From the NCBI GenBank assembly GCA_003667255.2, contig RCWM02000049.1:1345501-1409500 (forward strand): a DNA stretch of 64,000 nucleotides, given 5' to 3'. The notes below the pieces were generated by a model, which was given only the letters and a program-made list of their open reading frames with translations, had not been told where the DNA came from and did not search any database. The stretch's first letter is position 1. Every line of letters starts with the position of its first letter. The DNA comes from Euschistus heros (Eukaryota > Arthropoda > Insecta > Hemiptera > Pentatomidae). Shown here in pieces: positions 33,490-44,113 of the stretch. A program made the position numbers and the translations under genes.

Positions 33490-35945
33490 GCGTTTTTTTG
33501 GCCGATACACATATCTTTGATGAGTAAATCCTAATAGGTTTCATTAAATAAGTTCTTCCTTCTATAAAAAATAACATTTGTAAAATAGTGTTTAAGGTGG
33601 TTGATATATTTTGTGATTAGGTATTTGATGTTTTAACTTTTATTCCACACGTCCCAAATATAACATTCATGTTTTCTTACAATATTTCTAACATATTTCA
33701 ACTTAGAAGAATATTTATGAAATTCAAATCATACCATACCTTTGAATGTGACGTCTCCATCTCCGCAAGACGTGACTGGAATATTATGAAGGTTTATACC
33801 CGCTCTGGAGAAATTGTCTTTTGGTGTTACACTTTTGATATATTCCCTGCCGAGCCTCGTGGTGAGCAGGTCTATTGAATGGTTTTAACCTGGAATATTT
33901 TATACTGCATAAGAAATATAATATTCGTATTTCTGAAATTTGAAATTTCAAATTCTGAATAACATTTGAAATTTGTTTTTATTGCCCTTGATTCGTATTG
34001 ATTTTATTGTTATTATTTTTTTTATATCCACTGTGATACAAAACAGACAAAGAATGGTGAGTCTATCGGGGTTGTATAAAAAACATCTCATTCTTCAATC
34101 TTGAAAATCTCTTTGGTTTGGAGCTGGTCCAAGGAATTTTTGAAGAAAACATAGGCTCCTCCTGCATTAAGAAAAATGTCTAGACTACGGTAGCCATTCA
34201 ATCCTGTCTACTCATATTTATGTTGTATTTATCTATTCCGTCTAACCTTCTAAGCTCTATTTTTGAATCATTTTACTTTCTCCTAAACAAATAAAATAAA
34301 CAATAGGAGAGGAATGGATTATTTGATTGTTGATAAGTATGATTGTGTTGATACTTGAGGGGAGGGAGGGGAATAAATGTTTCATAAATAATTTTTTTTT
34401 TTATTACAATGTTAGCAATCATCAAGGTGTGCCATAAAAACGATAAAGAACAATAAAATGTGAAAAATAATTTATACACAAAATAAATACTATCAAAATA
34501 ATCTAACCAATTAAACCACTGGTTATGGTTTAAATAAAAAAAAAAAAAATATATATATATATATATTTGTGACTTATGTCTGTCAATAAAAATATATGTT
34601 ATAAATGAAACATACAGCTGGTGGTTCATCTTAGCAAAACTCGAAAAGTAGTCGACTGGTTGATTTGTTTTGAAATTTTTGAACCTATTTCAATTACAAT
34701 ATTGCAGTGGTTTCCATGTTGCCATTGGCAATACAAAAAAAAAGTATAAATATTTGTAAACATCTAATTTTAGCTTATGACATTAATCTGTTTGATACTT
34801 GCATCTTTTAATTTATTAATAGTTCCTTTAATTTATAAAGTTGTTCCTAGCATTTGCCGAGGAAGGATTACTTGGTACTAACTTAATGAAATGAATCCTT
34901 GTTCCATTTACCATTAACTTGTATATTATTCTGTATTATCTTATTTTTCTATTTATAGTTTTTAATATATCTATTCACTTAATTTCTATTTGGCATATAG
35001 TTTTGTGGGCTTTAGTGATGGGCATAATATGGTCAAAATTTTGGCATCAAAATTAATATTTATCAAGATCTTTACCTTGACAAATATTAATTTTGTCTGA
35101 TTAATTGGCTGATCTCTCGAATATTTACGAGTCATAAATAAATAATTATGTTTTCTTAAATACCCTCATAAAATCAGTTCTCCAAGAAAGATTATGTTCG
35201 AGGTGAGTATGGGCTATTGACATTCGGTTATTAAAGAATGTCCAGTACTCAAGCTTAACAACCACCTGGTTTTTATAATCCAAGTCCACCTTTCGCATAT
35301 TAATTTTTACCCACATATGCACTGCTTATTTTAAATACTAATTGGATTGAATATATACCTTCTTTAATTACTTTTTTCAACAAGATATTTTCGTTCTGTT
35401 TTTCTTATAAAACATTTTTGACGCATGCTTAATAATATATCAGTATTAAAGAATAATTGTATTAATTGACTCACCTTAATTATTAATAAATCATATCATA
35501 CAACCATTAATCATTGGTTTAATGGACTATTTGTAACCATGTCGAAAACATACTGAGCCATCAATCACCATTCACAAGTATGCCTGATCCTCCACCCTTC
35601 CTGTATATTTACTCATCTTTACAACTAGAGTAAATTGAATTACTTGGATGTTGTATTGTTATGTACATATTTAAATTAATTCTACAATAAATATTTAAAT
35701 TACCTTAAATTACCAATATTAGTGAATTATGAGGTCATAACCACTATCGTTGTTTACAACGTTAGGCTCTTTTTTATTAACAAAATCTCACCATATTGTA
35801 TTCTGAATATTGCCTATATATTAATTGTTTTGAATTTTATTTATTGTTAAATAAGAATAATAATTTGGCAACTATTAATTATTTCACTTAAGGTTGTATT
35901 ATCATCAGATCTAAATAGGCAAAACGGACTTTAATTTTAACTTTT
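33490..35945. other. AT-rich noncoding DNA
   Basis: No gene called. The frame at 33669-33878 (69 codons) is free of low complexity but has no recognisable motif. It contains the hairpin at 35048-35095. Confidence 0.45.
35048..35095. repeat. Strong 20-bp hairpin
   Basis: CAAAATTAATATTTATCAAG (35048-35067) and its reverse complement (35076-35095) match at 19 of 20 positions around an eight-base loop. It is not clearly a terminator, because the window shows no bacterial genes. It may be a small MITE core. Confidence 0.85.
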
Positions 35946-35949
35946 TTTT

Positions 35950-36042
35950 AGAACAGATAATGGATGTTTATCATTAGAAACCATTTTCAAAATGTACTAT
36001 TCCAATAGAAGTAGCAATTAATTCATCATTCCTAATTGTATT
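35950..36042 (+). repeat. PLE family A tail, diverged
   Basis: GGATGTTTATCATTAGAAACC, a degenerate hammerhead-like block, is followed by CCAATAGAAGTAGC and AATTAATTCATCATTCCTAA, the family A terminus. Confidence 0.65.
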
Positions 36043-36106
36043 AATTATGTTTTTGTAATATTTTTATATTTTTAATTTTTAAAATATCATGGAACAATTC
36101 TGTACT

Positions 36107-36346
36107 ATTTGGGAAAGACTAGATAAGTTGATTTTTGTATAAAATAAGATAAATACTTTAGGCTACCCATATTGGTGTCCTACACATCTTGTAAAAGTTG
36201 GCAAGTTGTAATGTCCATTGTATAAAAGTATACCATTGCCATTACAACTTGCCTACTTATACATGATGAGCAGGGCCCCGAAATGGGTTGCTCAAAATAT
36301 TTATCTTATTGTGGACAAAAATCAACTTATCTAGTTTTTCCCAAAT
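36107..36346. mobile_element. Fold-back MITE, about 240 bp
   Basis: ATTTGGGAAAGACTAGATAA...AAATAAGATAAATACTTT on the left is matched in reverse by AAATATTTATCTTATTGTGG...CTAGTTTTTCCCAAAT on the right. A second inner pair, GGCAAGTTGTAATG and CATTACAACTTGCC, brackets the centre. The whole element could fold into one long imperfect hairpin. It is noncoding. Confidence 0.75.
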
Positions 36347-36349
36347 GCT

Positions 36350-36845
36350 GCGGAATTAGTACCTATATTATCTATCACCGTTTTATAGTTAACTGGCATT
36401 GTTTTATCAATATAGATGCTATTCCACCATTTTTCCTAGATATTTTGAACTAGTGTTATTATAAGGAAATTTAATAATCTTAATTAAATACATATTTATG
36501 TTCAATACTCCTGAAAAATAGCTGTAATTTGATTTTATTATAATTTTTTTTTTTAATATAATTTCCCCATCTTACCTAGTAATAATAAAAGTTTGAGCTT
36601 TAACTATAGTTATAGTTCTTATAAAAATATTAATAATAGTTGTTAGAAGAAATGTATCTATTAGTAGGCAGAGATGATGATTTATTATTATTTTTTTGTT
36701 TTTATTAATTATTGGTTCACACCTGTCTTCAGATGGATACAACCAGCGAATGTGCTGGAAAAAAAGTATAATAAATAAGGCATGCAAAACATGAGAGAGA
36801 CAAGTACCTCCTTCAAGTACTTTCTCAAGACATTATTTTAGGGTT
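36350..36845. other. AT-rich noncoding DNA
   Basis: Nothing recognised. Confidence 0.5.
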
Positions 36846-36928
36846 CACTTGTGGTACTCATGATAGTATAGAAGGATGAATGCAATTGGGATTGATGAAT
36901 TTATTGCCACTTCTATTGGGATTATTAT
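36846..36928 (-). repeat. PLE family A tail fragment
   Basis: Has ACTTGTGGTACTCATGATAG, then TAGAAGGATGAATGCAATTG and GGATTGATGAATTTATTGCC. This is the same order as at 32310-32385. The hammerhead-like block is absent. Confidence 0.7.
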
Positions 36929-36929
36929 T

Positions 36930-37476
36930 TTAGGTCCTTTCTTACTTAAAGAGGTCCCTCATCCCTCAGTCTTGGATACGTTTTGTCAGGAATATTTATA
37001 GTAGCCATATTGTTTTGTATGGTTCTGTTTGGATGGTCACACAGTTTGTCGAGGAATGTTCTGTATTTTGTTTTAACGAAAAAATTAATTTTCAATTTAC
37101 ATAAAATAATTTTACAACTTCTATCGTAAATAAAGAAATCGTTTAATAAAATATTATCTAACTGTGGACGAGAGACATGTTTTTATCGCTGCAAGCAGTA
37201 GGTATTTTCCAGAACCATAACCCCCTGACCGCTCTGACTATCAACTTTTATGGCTAGTATCAGTGAGAACGGCCTCTCATTTCCTTTTTATATCATTTTT
37301 ATTCAGTCCTTTTTGATTATTTTTTTATATAATTCAGTATTTGGTAAAATTATTCTGAACCCTAGCCTTCTTTTACTGTATATTTACGGTTTGGAAGAGA
37401 CGGGGTTATTAAACCCTGAAAGTATTTATTCAATAAATCATATACATAAAATAGAATTATATGTTAATATAATTTG
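36930..37476. other. Noncoding DNA
   Basis: Nothing recognised. The plus-strand frame 37250-37552 reads into the SINE and is not called. Confidence 0.5.
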
Positions 37477-37775
37477 TGAGTTTGGGGGAAGGTCTCAGTG
37501 CACTCGTAACCAGAAGGTCGTCGTGGGTTCGGATCCCTCCTGGGCGGGTTAAAATCTATTTCGTGGCGGACCCACGAAATGAATCTTGAACTTCCCACCC
37601 AGGCCAGTATAGGACTTCAATGGAAGTCTTGGGCACAGAAAAAAATAAAAATAAAAAAAAATAAGAGCCACATCATGTGTATGTGGGTTTTGATGGGGAG
37701 GATTGGAGGGAGTGTGGGGTCCTAAGATTGGTGCTGTTGGCATTCTGCCTTCGGGCTCGCTAAGTTTTTTATTAT
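37477..37775 (+). repeat. tRNA-derived SINE
   Basis: The head contains GGTCTCAGTGCACTCGTAAC, then CAGAAGGTCG and a Pol III B-box-like GGGTTCGGATCCC at about 37526-37538. The body contains an ACCCACGAAAT inverted pair and an A-rich AAAATAAAAATAAAAAAAAA at 37641-37660. The 3' block GGTGCTGTTGGCAT...TTCGGGCTCG resembles the repeats at 13.0-13.4 kb. There is no acceptor stem, so it is not a tRNA gene. Confidence 0.6.
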
Positions 37776-37779
37776 GGAG

Positions 37780-38130
37780 AAGAAGATGATCAGGAACACC
37801 ACGTCTAAGAAGAAATTCTTTAATACGTGCCAACATTTCGACCTGCCTTGCAGGTCTGTTTATTATGGATTTTAGAAAAAATAAAGGATTTCTTGTTTTC
37901 ATTGAGAAAAGATATATATAAAATTTGCCGAAATAACTATAGAGCAGAGCAGAACACCTGTATTGTTCCAAACTACAATAATAGTAGTTTATATTGTTAG
38001 TATATTATTATTTATTTTTTCTTATTTAAAGTAGACGAGAGATATTTGATTTGAATTACTCACCAGTCGTCCATGAACGAAATAGTAAGAGAGAGAAACG
38101 CAGTATGGTATCGAAAGATTAGCACAATTA
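37780..38130. other. Noncoding DNA
   Basis: Nothing recognised apart from the end of the SINE-overlapping minus-strand frame. Confidence 0.5.
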
Positions 38131-38132
38131 GG

Positions 38133-38452
38133 AATTGATGTATTATTTCGTTGGCTAAAATGTCCAATTTTCAGAGAAAAAAGTTTTTAAACCATTATTT
38201 TTACAAAAAATAGCTGTCTGAGGCCAGTTTATTCACCAGGTTAATAATAAGAGGCTGAAGAATTTACTTATTAGAGAAATAATAATTCAAAATGCCAGTT
38301 ATTTTATTTAATAAACAGTTCTTTTCTCCTGTAAAATCGGTATTTTTGCACGTACGAGGTAGCACATTAGACGACGATTTGGTACTTCCATTGGTATTTT
38401 ATATGTTAAGGCTAGTTTCAAATGTTGAAATATTCATTACAAGTTCTACGGG
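38133..38452 (-). repeat. PLE family A tail, split by an insertion
   Basis: CACAATTAGGAATTGATG at 38133 and GTACTTCCATTGG...GGCTAGTTTCAAATGTTGAA (38379-38432) are the two halves of a family A tail. About 220 bases of unrelated AT-rich DNA separate them. The hammerhead-like block survives in degenerate form (GAAACTAG, stem weak). Confidence 0.5.
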
Positions 38453-38454
38453 TG

Positions 38455-39552
38455 CGAAGCGGTAGGGCTTCGTGAAGCTATTGTATATAAAAACAGAAAA
38501 GAACGAAGAAAAAAATTTAAAACGCATTAAAAGTAGTACCTTATGTGTTAAATTTTTGACATATCTACAAAGGATAGAATCTGATATGTAATAAAATGAT
38601 TTACATAAAATTCAAATAATGTATACTAATAAAATAACTTTGTCTTGCATTTTCAATTTTTTTTTTTAAATTTAATATCTCACTTTGAAATTTTCGCTAG
38701 TACATTTAATGTGTTAAAATTATTATTAAATAGATTGTTTAATAAAAATGATGTCTGCTCTGGTAAACATATTGGTTGACTTTTTTAATAACCTTCATTA
38801 GTGGGTTTATAGTATTCAACAGTACAATATGTACGATTTTTTAGTTAAGATTTTTCTTCTTATTTTTGACATTTAAATCTCTTAAGGCGTTGGCATAATG
38901 ATAATAGCAATTCCATCATCGCCAACTCCAGCAGAGGTATTATGGCATGGATATTTCTGGCCGTGGCAATGCGTCCGATAACGTCACACATGTTCGTGAT
39001 TCATAGAGAATCAGTTACACCTCCAGTCTGTCGCTCAGTATTCAGTGTCGTTCCCTTCATCTGTTATCGGAAATACGTCTTTTTTTACTCTCATTAACTA
39101 GTGATGTGTCTGATCATTGTAACTATTTGTCTTTGTTTCATATGCCATATTTTGCTCTATGGTCCATACGTATAATGTGCTCTAAGAAGATCTAAAATCT
39201 AGTTTACACATTTATGGTATTAAGGTAGTTATGAGTTTCATTAATTTATTATTGTTGTCATAAACTGGTTATAAATGTGTGAAAGTGATAGCATACTTTA
39301 ATAAAATTCCTATCCCTTATGGATAATTAAAAACTATATTATAATTTATTGATATTATAATTTAATTCAGTGTTAGTCTAATCGAATAAATAATATTGGA
39401 ATTTAAATAAAGTAAATAAGAAAAATTACTGCTTTCAATTCAATATTTAACGAAGAAAAGCTGAATTTAGAATATTAATCTAACTTGGTACAAATTGAGA
39501 TAATTGTAACTGAAACACAGTTGTTTTGTAAAGCCAAATTTCTTTTAGAGGG
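38455..39552. other. Noncoding DNA, complex at 38880-39080
   Basis: The stretch 38880-39080 is unusually complex and GC-balanced for this window (CCAACTCCAGCAGAGG, TGTCGCTCAGTATTCAGTG). It has no long open frame, so it may be conserved noncoding DNA. Confidence 0.4.
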
Positions 39553-39583
<31 letters not shown>

Positions 39584-39591
39584 AATCTTTA
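39553..39591. repeat. A homopolymer, 39 bases
   Basis: Uninterrupted A run. Confidence 0.95.
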
Positions 39592-40245
39592 GTAATTTTA
39601 AGAAAAAGCGGGGGTTAAACCTGTTTATTTTCTAATACTTTTAACGTTTTGTTTTTACAATTGTTTTCTTTTCGCTTGTTATTCCGTCTTAATCAGGCTA
39701 CGAGTTTTATATTAAGCATCTTTCCACGAAACGATGTTTAATTATTCTAAATGTTTACCTCCTTGTTTAGTTAATTGTTTTATGAAATTATTTATAATTA
39801 TTATTTATTAATTTCAAGTGAAATAAAAGAAAAACAATATCGTTTCTTGGTTGTTTATAAATTATGCAAAAGCGAATAAAAGGTTGTAATAATGTTTACA
39901 AATTAAAAAAAAAAAAATCCATTTCGTCCAGTTTATGAATTCTTAGTACTATATATACTTTTGTCTTTTTTGTTATTTAACAATAATATATTCTTTCTTT
40001 AGAATAGTATAATTTAAGCTTATTTATCAGCTATAGTTGCTTCGATAAAATGTTTGTTCGAATGTTTTTATTGAAGAACACCATGGCGGTATCTTATGGA
40101 ATTCTTGTTATTTTTTAAGGTATTATTGGAAAAATCTTGTTCAGTCGCCAAAGCGGCTTGTGAAATAAACATAACCTAAGCAGAAGGCGTACTTGACGAG
40201 AGAACCGCTTCGCGTTGGTTTGAAAAAAATTCTAATTGAGATACG
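39592..40245. other. AT-rich noncoding DNA
   Basis: Nothing recognised before the mariner relic. Confidence 0.5.
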
Positions 40246-40249
40246 TGTT

Positions 40250-40620
40250 TAGAAATTTTTTTTTTGGTATTACTAAGGAGTAATCTATCATGGATTTGTT
40301 TCTGAAGGACATTCAAAAAAATCTGACCTCTACTCGAAATTGTCTCCGAGTTTTGTCACAGCATAACAATACCGATCCGCATACCTCCCATTAGACCAAG
40401 GAAAAGTTTTAAAATCTTGCTATCAAACTTCTTCCTACCCACCAAATATCCCAGACCATGCACCATCGGATTACTATTTGTTTCGATCCTTGCCCATTTT
40501 CTTCAATGGAAAATTTGATAATTTTGCTGAAGTTGAAACCGCCGACCTAAAGTTCTTTGGCAGCCATCCCAAGGAATGGTATCATTGTGGGACCGGGGGT
40601 ATACCCGGAGTATATATTAA
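40250..40620 (+). pseudogene. mariner transposase C-terminal fragment
   Basis: Frames read GVIYHGFVSEGHS (family GV.YyELL..G.T), then HNNTDPHTS, then NIPDHAPSDYYLFRSLPIF, and finally VETADLKFFGSHPKEWYHCG. These are the second and third catalytic regions of a DD34D mariner transposase. The second Asp (family HDNARPH) is mutated to Asn at 40365-40367. The third Asp (SDYYLF) is at 40469-40471. The two sites are 104 bases apart, one short of the 105 expected, so there is a single-base frameshift. Stops also interrupt. The N-terminal half and the termini are missing. Confidence 0.88.
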
Positions 40621-40702
40621 AAATCAATATTTAAAAATTATTTCTTCGATACTAAAACTCAGTTCTTATTTTGTGTGTATTACCATTAAAATTACTTTAA
40701 TA

Positions 40703-41559
40703 CTGGCATCCTTCGTTGCGGCTTCCCCCGCTCTCATAAGTACAAGAGGTTAGATCATTTTAACTAATTAGAAGTTTTATTTGTTTCTCGATAAAAATCT
40801 TGTATTGAAGTATACAATCATACATTATTTCTTCAAAGGTATTGTCACTCGTTGCAGTCATTTTTAACATAGTTGAAGTTGCACTTGCACTGATATGTTT
40901 TAAAAATAGTACGTAAAATTAGATATCCAATTTTTAATTATATTCCATGAGTTGGTAATCCAGATGGAAAGAGACAATTTAGGAACTCTTGCGGAAAATG
41001 GACTGCATTATCAGTGCTTAAAACTAAAGGCCCTTGAATAATATTTTTGCATGAAATATCAAAAAGCAAATGTTCGACATTTTGATTTTGTAATAATTTT
41101 TATTTTTAAAAGTTTATTATTACTAAACCTTCCTAGAACTATGAAAATGATATTGTTAATACTTGGTGGAAATGGGATAATTTTTTTAGCCATTGTAATC
41201 TCTGTTGCGGAATTTGTGGTTAGTGGTCGATTTTCAAACATTACTGGTATCCGTCAGTGATAGTGGTAATAATTATTTATTTACCATTTAATTCAAAATC
41301 AGTTAATTTTATTATCAATTTTAAGCTTTAGTTTAAAGTTTTTAACCTACCGGACTATTTTCGGACTTCACTGTTAACCAAATATTATTGATTTTTTTAA
41401 ATAACAAATTGATTGAAAATTAATAGATTTTATTTTTTCTAAACCTTCCTGGAACTATAAAGATGGTGTGGTTAAAATTTGGTACAGATTGGTTCAATAG
41501 TTTTCGTGGTTAGTGATCACAAACGAAAAACGGCTTGTCCATTTATATAATAGTGCAAA
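40703..41559 (-). mobile_element. Helitron copy, A/T-flanked
   Basis: Minus strand: the 5' end at 41559 is TTTGCACTATTATATAAATG (family TCTATACTATTATATAAAAG) after A. The 3' end at 40703 is GGATGCCAG before T, with the hairpin region GAGAGCGGGGGAAGCCGC upstream. Inside is a helicase fragment (40938-41063). The first and last dinucleotides have drifted from TC and CTAG but both ends are in place. At 857 bp it is an internally deleted derivative. Confidence 0.82.
40938..41063 (-). pseudogene. Helitron helicase block, 41 codons
   Basis: Reads FDISCKNIIQGPLVLSTDNA, then VHFPQEFLNCLFPSGLPTHG and a stop. It matches S.D.A..YP.EFLNSL.PSGLP.H of Helitron helicases and extends upstream further than the 6771-6845 relic. 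The in-frame stop and short length show it is a relic. Confidence 0.87.
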
Positions 41560-42001
41560 TTTAATAATAAATCTATTTTCTTTATTTCATCACTATTCAA
41601 TTTTTCTTCATATGCGTCCTCAAAATATTTAATTTTATTATTTTGTAACATCGTAACATCTTTATTTATGCTTTTATCTATGTCATAATATCATATTTGA
41701 GGTTTTTTAAGGATTAACCTTCCAGCAGGCGCGCTGGGGTCAGAGCAACCCTAATTTCAATTTTTTTTTAATAACTTCTGAATACCTGCAACAGTATCCA
41801 AGACCCCTACTTCTATTCTTAAAGTGACTTTGAGGGGTGGTGTGGTGGGAGTTGGCTTGAGTTCTCACCCTCCCTTCATTATTTAATTTTCGTTGAAGTG
41901 GAGAAATCATTGTTGGGGCCGTCTTGACTCCGCGCGATTAGTCGTGTGATAAATCATTTGATGTAATAAAAATAGGATTATTTTTTAAAAAATTGGCTTT
42001 T

Positions 42002-42269
42002 GGTCTGATGAAAGCACATTTGGAGACAAGATCCACAATTTTAACATTGCCTACTACCACGAGGGAATTTTTGAAAAGATATAGTCACATGCCTACGACT
42101 TCCGAAGATCCTCCTTAAAAACGGTAAGAATCGTCCAAAATGTGCTATTATTTGTGATAGGAAAAAAGACAAGACTGCAAGAAAAACCTATGATATTTGC
42201 AAACATAATGTGTGCAAAGAACAAAAGAAACTGGTCTCCCTTCTATGCACCATAGCTGAAAACGAATAG
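42002..42269 (+). pseudogene. piggyBac transposase C-terminal fragment
   Basis: The first frame (42002-42118) reads GLMKAHLETRSTILTLPTTT and SHMPTTSEDPP. After two stops and a frameshift, 42132-42269 reads PKCAIICDRKKDKTARKTYD and ICKHNVCKEQ and ends at a stop. The order fits the end of piggyBac transposases: a helical stretch with K.HLE.R, then a Cys-rich zinc-binding domain that helps DNA binding. The catalytic Asp region is deleted. Confidence 0.8.
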
Positions 42270-42570
42270 TTGTTCAAAACGTGTTTGATATTTATTATAT
42301 TTAAGTTACCTAACTAAAGCTTTACTTAATTTTTATATCAGAAAGTTTTATGTCTTCGTTAATTTTATATTGTTTTATTGTATTTATTACATTAGATAAA
42401 GGTTTTTTATTTTATTACATTTCTGAGTATTCATTTTACTTTACTTATGAATATATATGTAAATAAAACGTTAGAAAACAATACTAATTGGACTTATATG
42501 TACCAGTTATAAGTACACAATAAAGAAATGAATATAATATGACTACGCAGTAAAGTAGGTAGGTAAAATT

Positions 42571-42698
42571 AGGATTGATGAATTAAGTGCCACTTCTATT
42601 AAGATTATTTTATTTGAAAACTAGTTTCGAATGCTAAACATTCATCTTCAGTTCTTCGAGGTAACTAAAATCATATCATCATCATCATGCGTACCTCA
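42571..42698 (-). mobile_element. PLE family A tail with 17-bp target duplication
   Basis: AGTAGGTAGGTAAAATT occurs at 42554-42570 and again at 42699-42715, flanking 128 bases of family A. On the minus strand the insert begins TGAGGTACGCATGATGATGA, carries the hammerhead-like block (42651-42624), and ends CACTTAATTCATCAATCCT. The duplication sets both ends of the unit. It lies inside the piggyBac element, so it inserted later. Confidence 0.85.
42624..42651 (-). ncRNA. Hammerhead-like motif in dated insertion
   Basis: Minus strand: CTGAAGA, T, GAATG-TTTAG-CATTC hairpin, GAAAC. Identical to the left-arm motif at 32.4 kb. It is the best-defined context because the whole inserted unit is delimited. 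Confidence 0.4.
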
Positions 42699-42799
42699 AG
42701 TAGGTAGGTAAAATTGGAAAAAAAAGCAATTGGGGTCAGTATGACCCCGCGCGCCTACTTTACGTGATGTTCGGAGACGCGCCTGCTGGAAAGTTAAGG

Positions 42800-43743
42800 A
42801 GTTGTAATCAGTGATTTCCCCATCAAAATAATCAACGCTGTAATTACTAGAAATTAATCGACGGGTAAACGGTTTGGCTTATTAATATGAGGATTGAATG
42901 AACGAGGATTGTTATTGATCTATTTCGAACCTTTGGATTTCACAAGCCTTTTATTTATTTTTTTATTTATAGTATATATATATATATATTTTAAGATAGG
43001 ACTAAATGTTATTCAAATTGATTAACCTTGAATACAGTTTTAGTTTTCTCTCAGAATTAGTTTATACGGTGTTATTTTCTAGATTAGAGTCCCTCTTTTA
43101 GGCGAATCTTCCAAGTGGTCAATTATTTACAGTTTGTCCTGTAGGGATAAATAAAAAATGCTAATGAACCCATTGTAGGAGCTCGCCTTGTTAACAGTAA
43201 CAAGCAATTTACTACAAAAGGAATCTAGTTACATTGAATAGTCTATTATCTTCATTATCTTGTATTTCTTATATTTTTAACCTTATCCTTTAAACTTTTC
43301 ATGATTAAGGAATAAATAATGATAAAAATGAACAAAATTTTTTTTTTTTTTTATTGTTATATAAATTGAACGGAGCAAGTTAAATTCTTAAATGGTATAT
43401 ATAAGCTCTGTCTCTTTTAGCTTAATTGAATCTATTTTGTTGTGCTAAATAAGCTCGATAAACCAGTGAATTATATTATTTTTTTCATTTGATTGTCTCG
43501 TTATTTTTATCTTTTGTAAATTACATTATTAATTCAATGGTATCTGGATTACTAGCGTAAAGCACAAAGAAATGGTTTGTCGAATGTAATAGGCTGTGGG
43601 TAATGAGGCGTTCTCTGTTACTCAATTATTCCGCTGTTATCGATACCGAAGCTATTCATAGAATTCATTCAATTCGGTAAATTACAATTACTGATGATAA
43701 TGGATTTCTGTTATCACATTTTATTTTTATTTTTCTTTTACCA

Positions 43744-43745
<2 letters not shown>
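42800..43745. other. AT-rich noncoding DNA
   Basis: No gene. A small perfect hairpin, CTTGTTA-ACAG-TAACAAG, is at about 43187-43204. Short (TA)n at 42972-42990. Confidence 0.5.

Positions 43746-43801
<56 letters not shown>
43746..43801. repeat. T homopolymer, 56 bases
   Basis: Uninterrupted T run. Confidence 0.95.
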
Positions 43802-43803
<2 letters not shown>

Positions 43804-44111
43804 GTGTTTAAATTTTCCTGTATTTATATAGTTATTTAGATTATTCTTTCTCAAGATATTTTTTTTATTGAATGTTATAAGCTGCCTCTCTTAAAGGTAA
43901 TGGATAATATAAATGATAATGAATTCATTTAATGTAATATGTTAAATGAAAATCGACAAAAAATATAAATATGTATTAAAAAAAAAAAAAAAAACCGACT
44001 ACACAAGATACAAAATATACCTTGTAAATAATAATATAAAGTAAATTAGAAAATAATAGTATGAAAATATTTTAAAAATACAGAAAAACAGTTAATTACA
44101 AATACATTATA
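43802..44111. other. AT-rich noncoding DNA
   Basis: Nothing recognised except a short A run at 43978-43994. Confidence 0.5.
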
Positions 44112-44113
44112 TA

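Larger units (their letters stand above)
41714..42797 (+). mobile_element. piggyBac element, internally deleted, with TTAA duplication
   Basis: TTAA at 41714-41717 and 42794-42797 flank 16-bp inverted ends (CCTTCCAGCAGGCGCG left, CTTTCCAGCAGGCGCG right read inward; one mismatch). A second motif, GGCGCG(C/CT)GGGGTCA, overlaps the terminal repeat at the left but is repeated internally at the right (42732-42754), where GGGGTCA-GTA-TGACCCC forms a palindrome. Asymmetric internal repeats are typical of piggyBac. A transposase C-terminus is inside. A PLE tail is inserted at 42571-42698. Confidence 0.93.

Noticed and set aside
37490..37555. Possible tRNA gene
   Set aside because: A B-box-like arm is present, but no acceptor stem or complete cloverleaf can be drawn; it is better explained as a SINE head.
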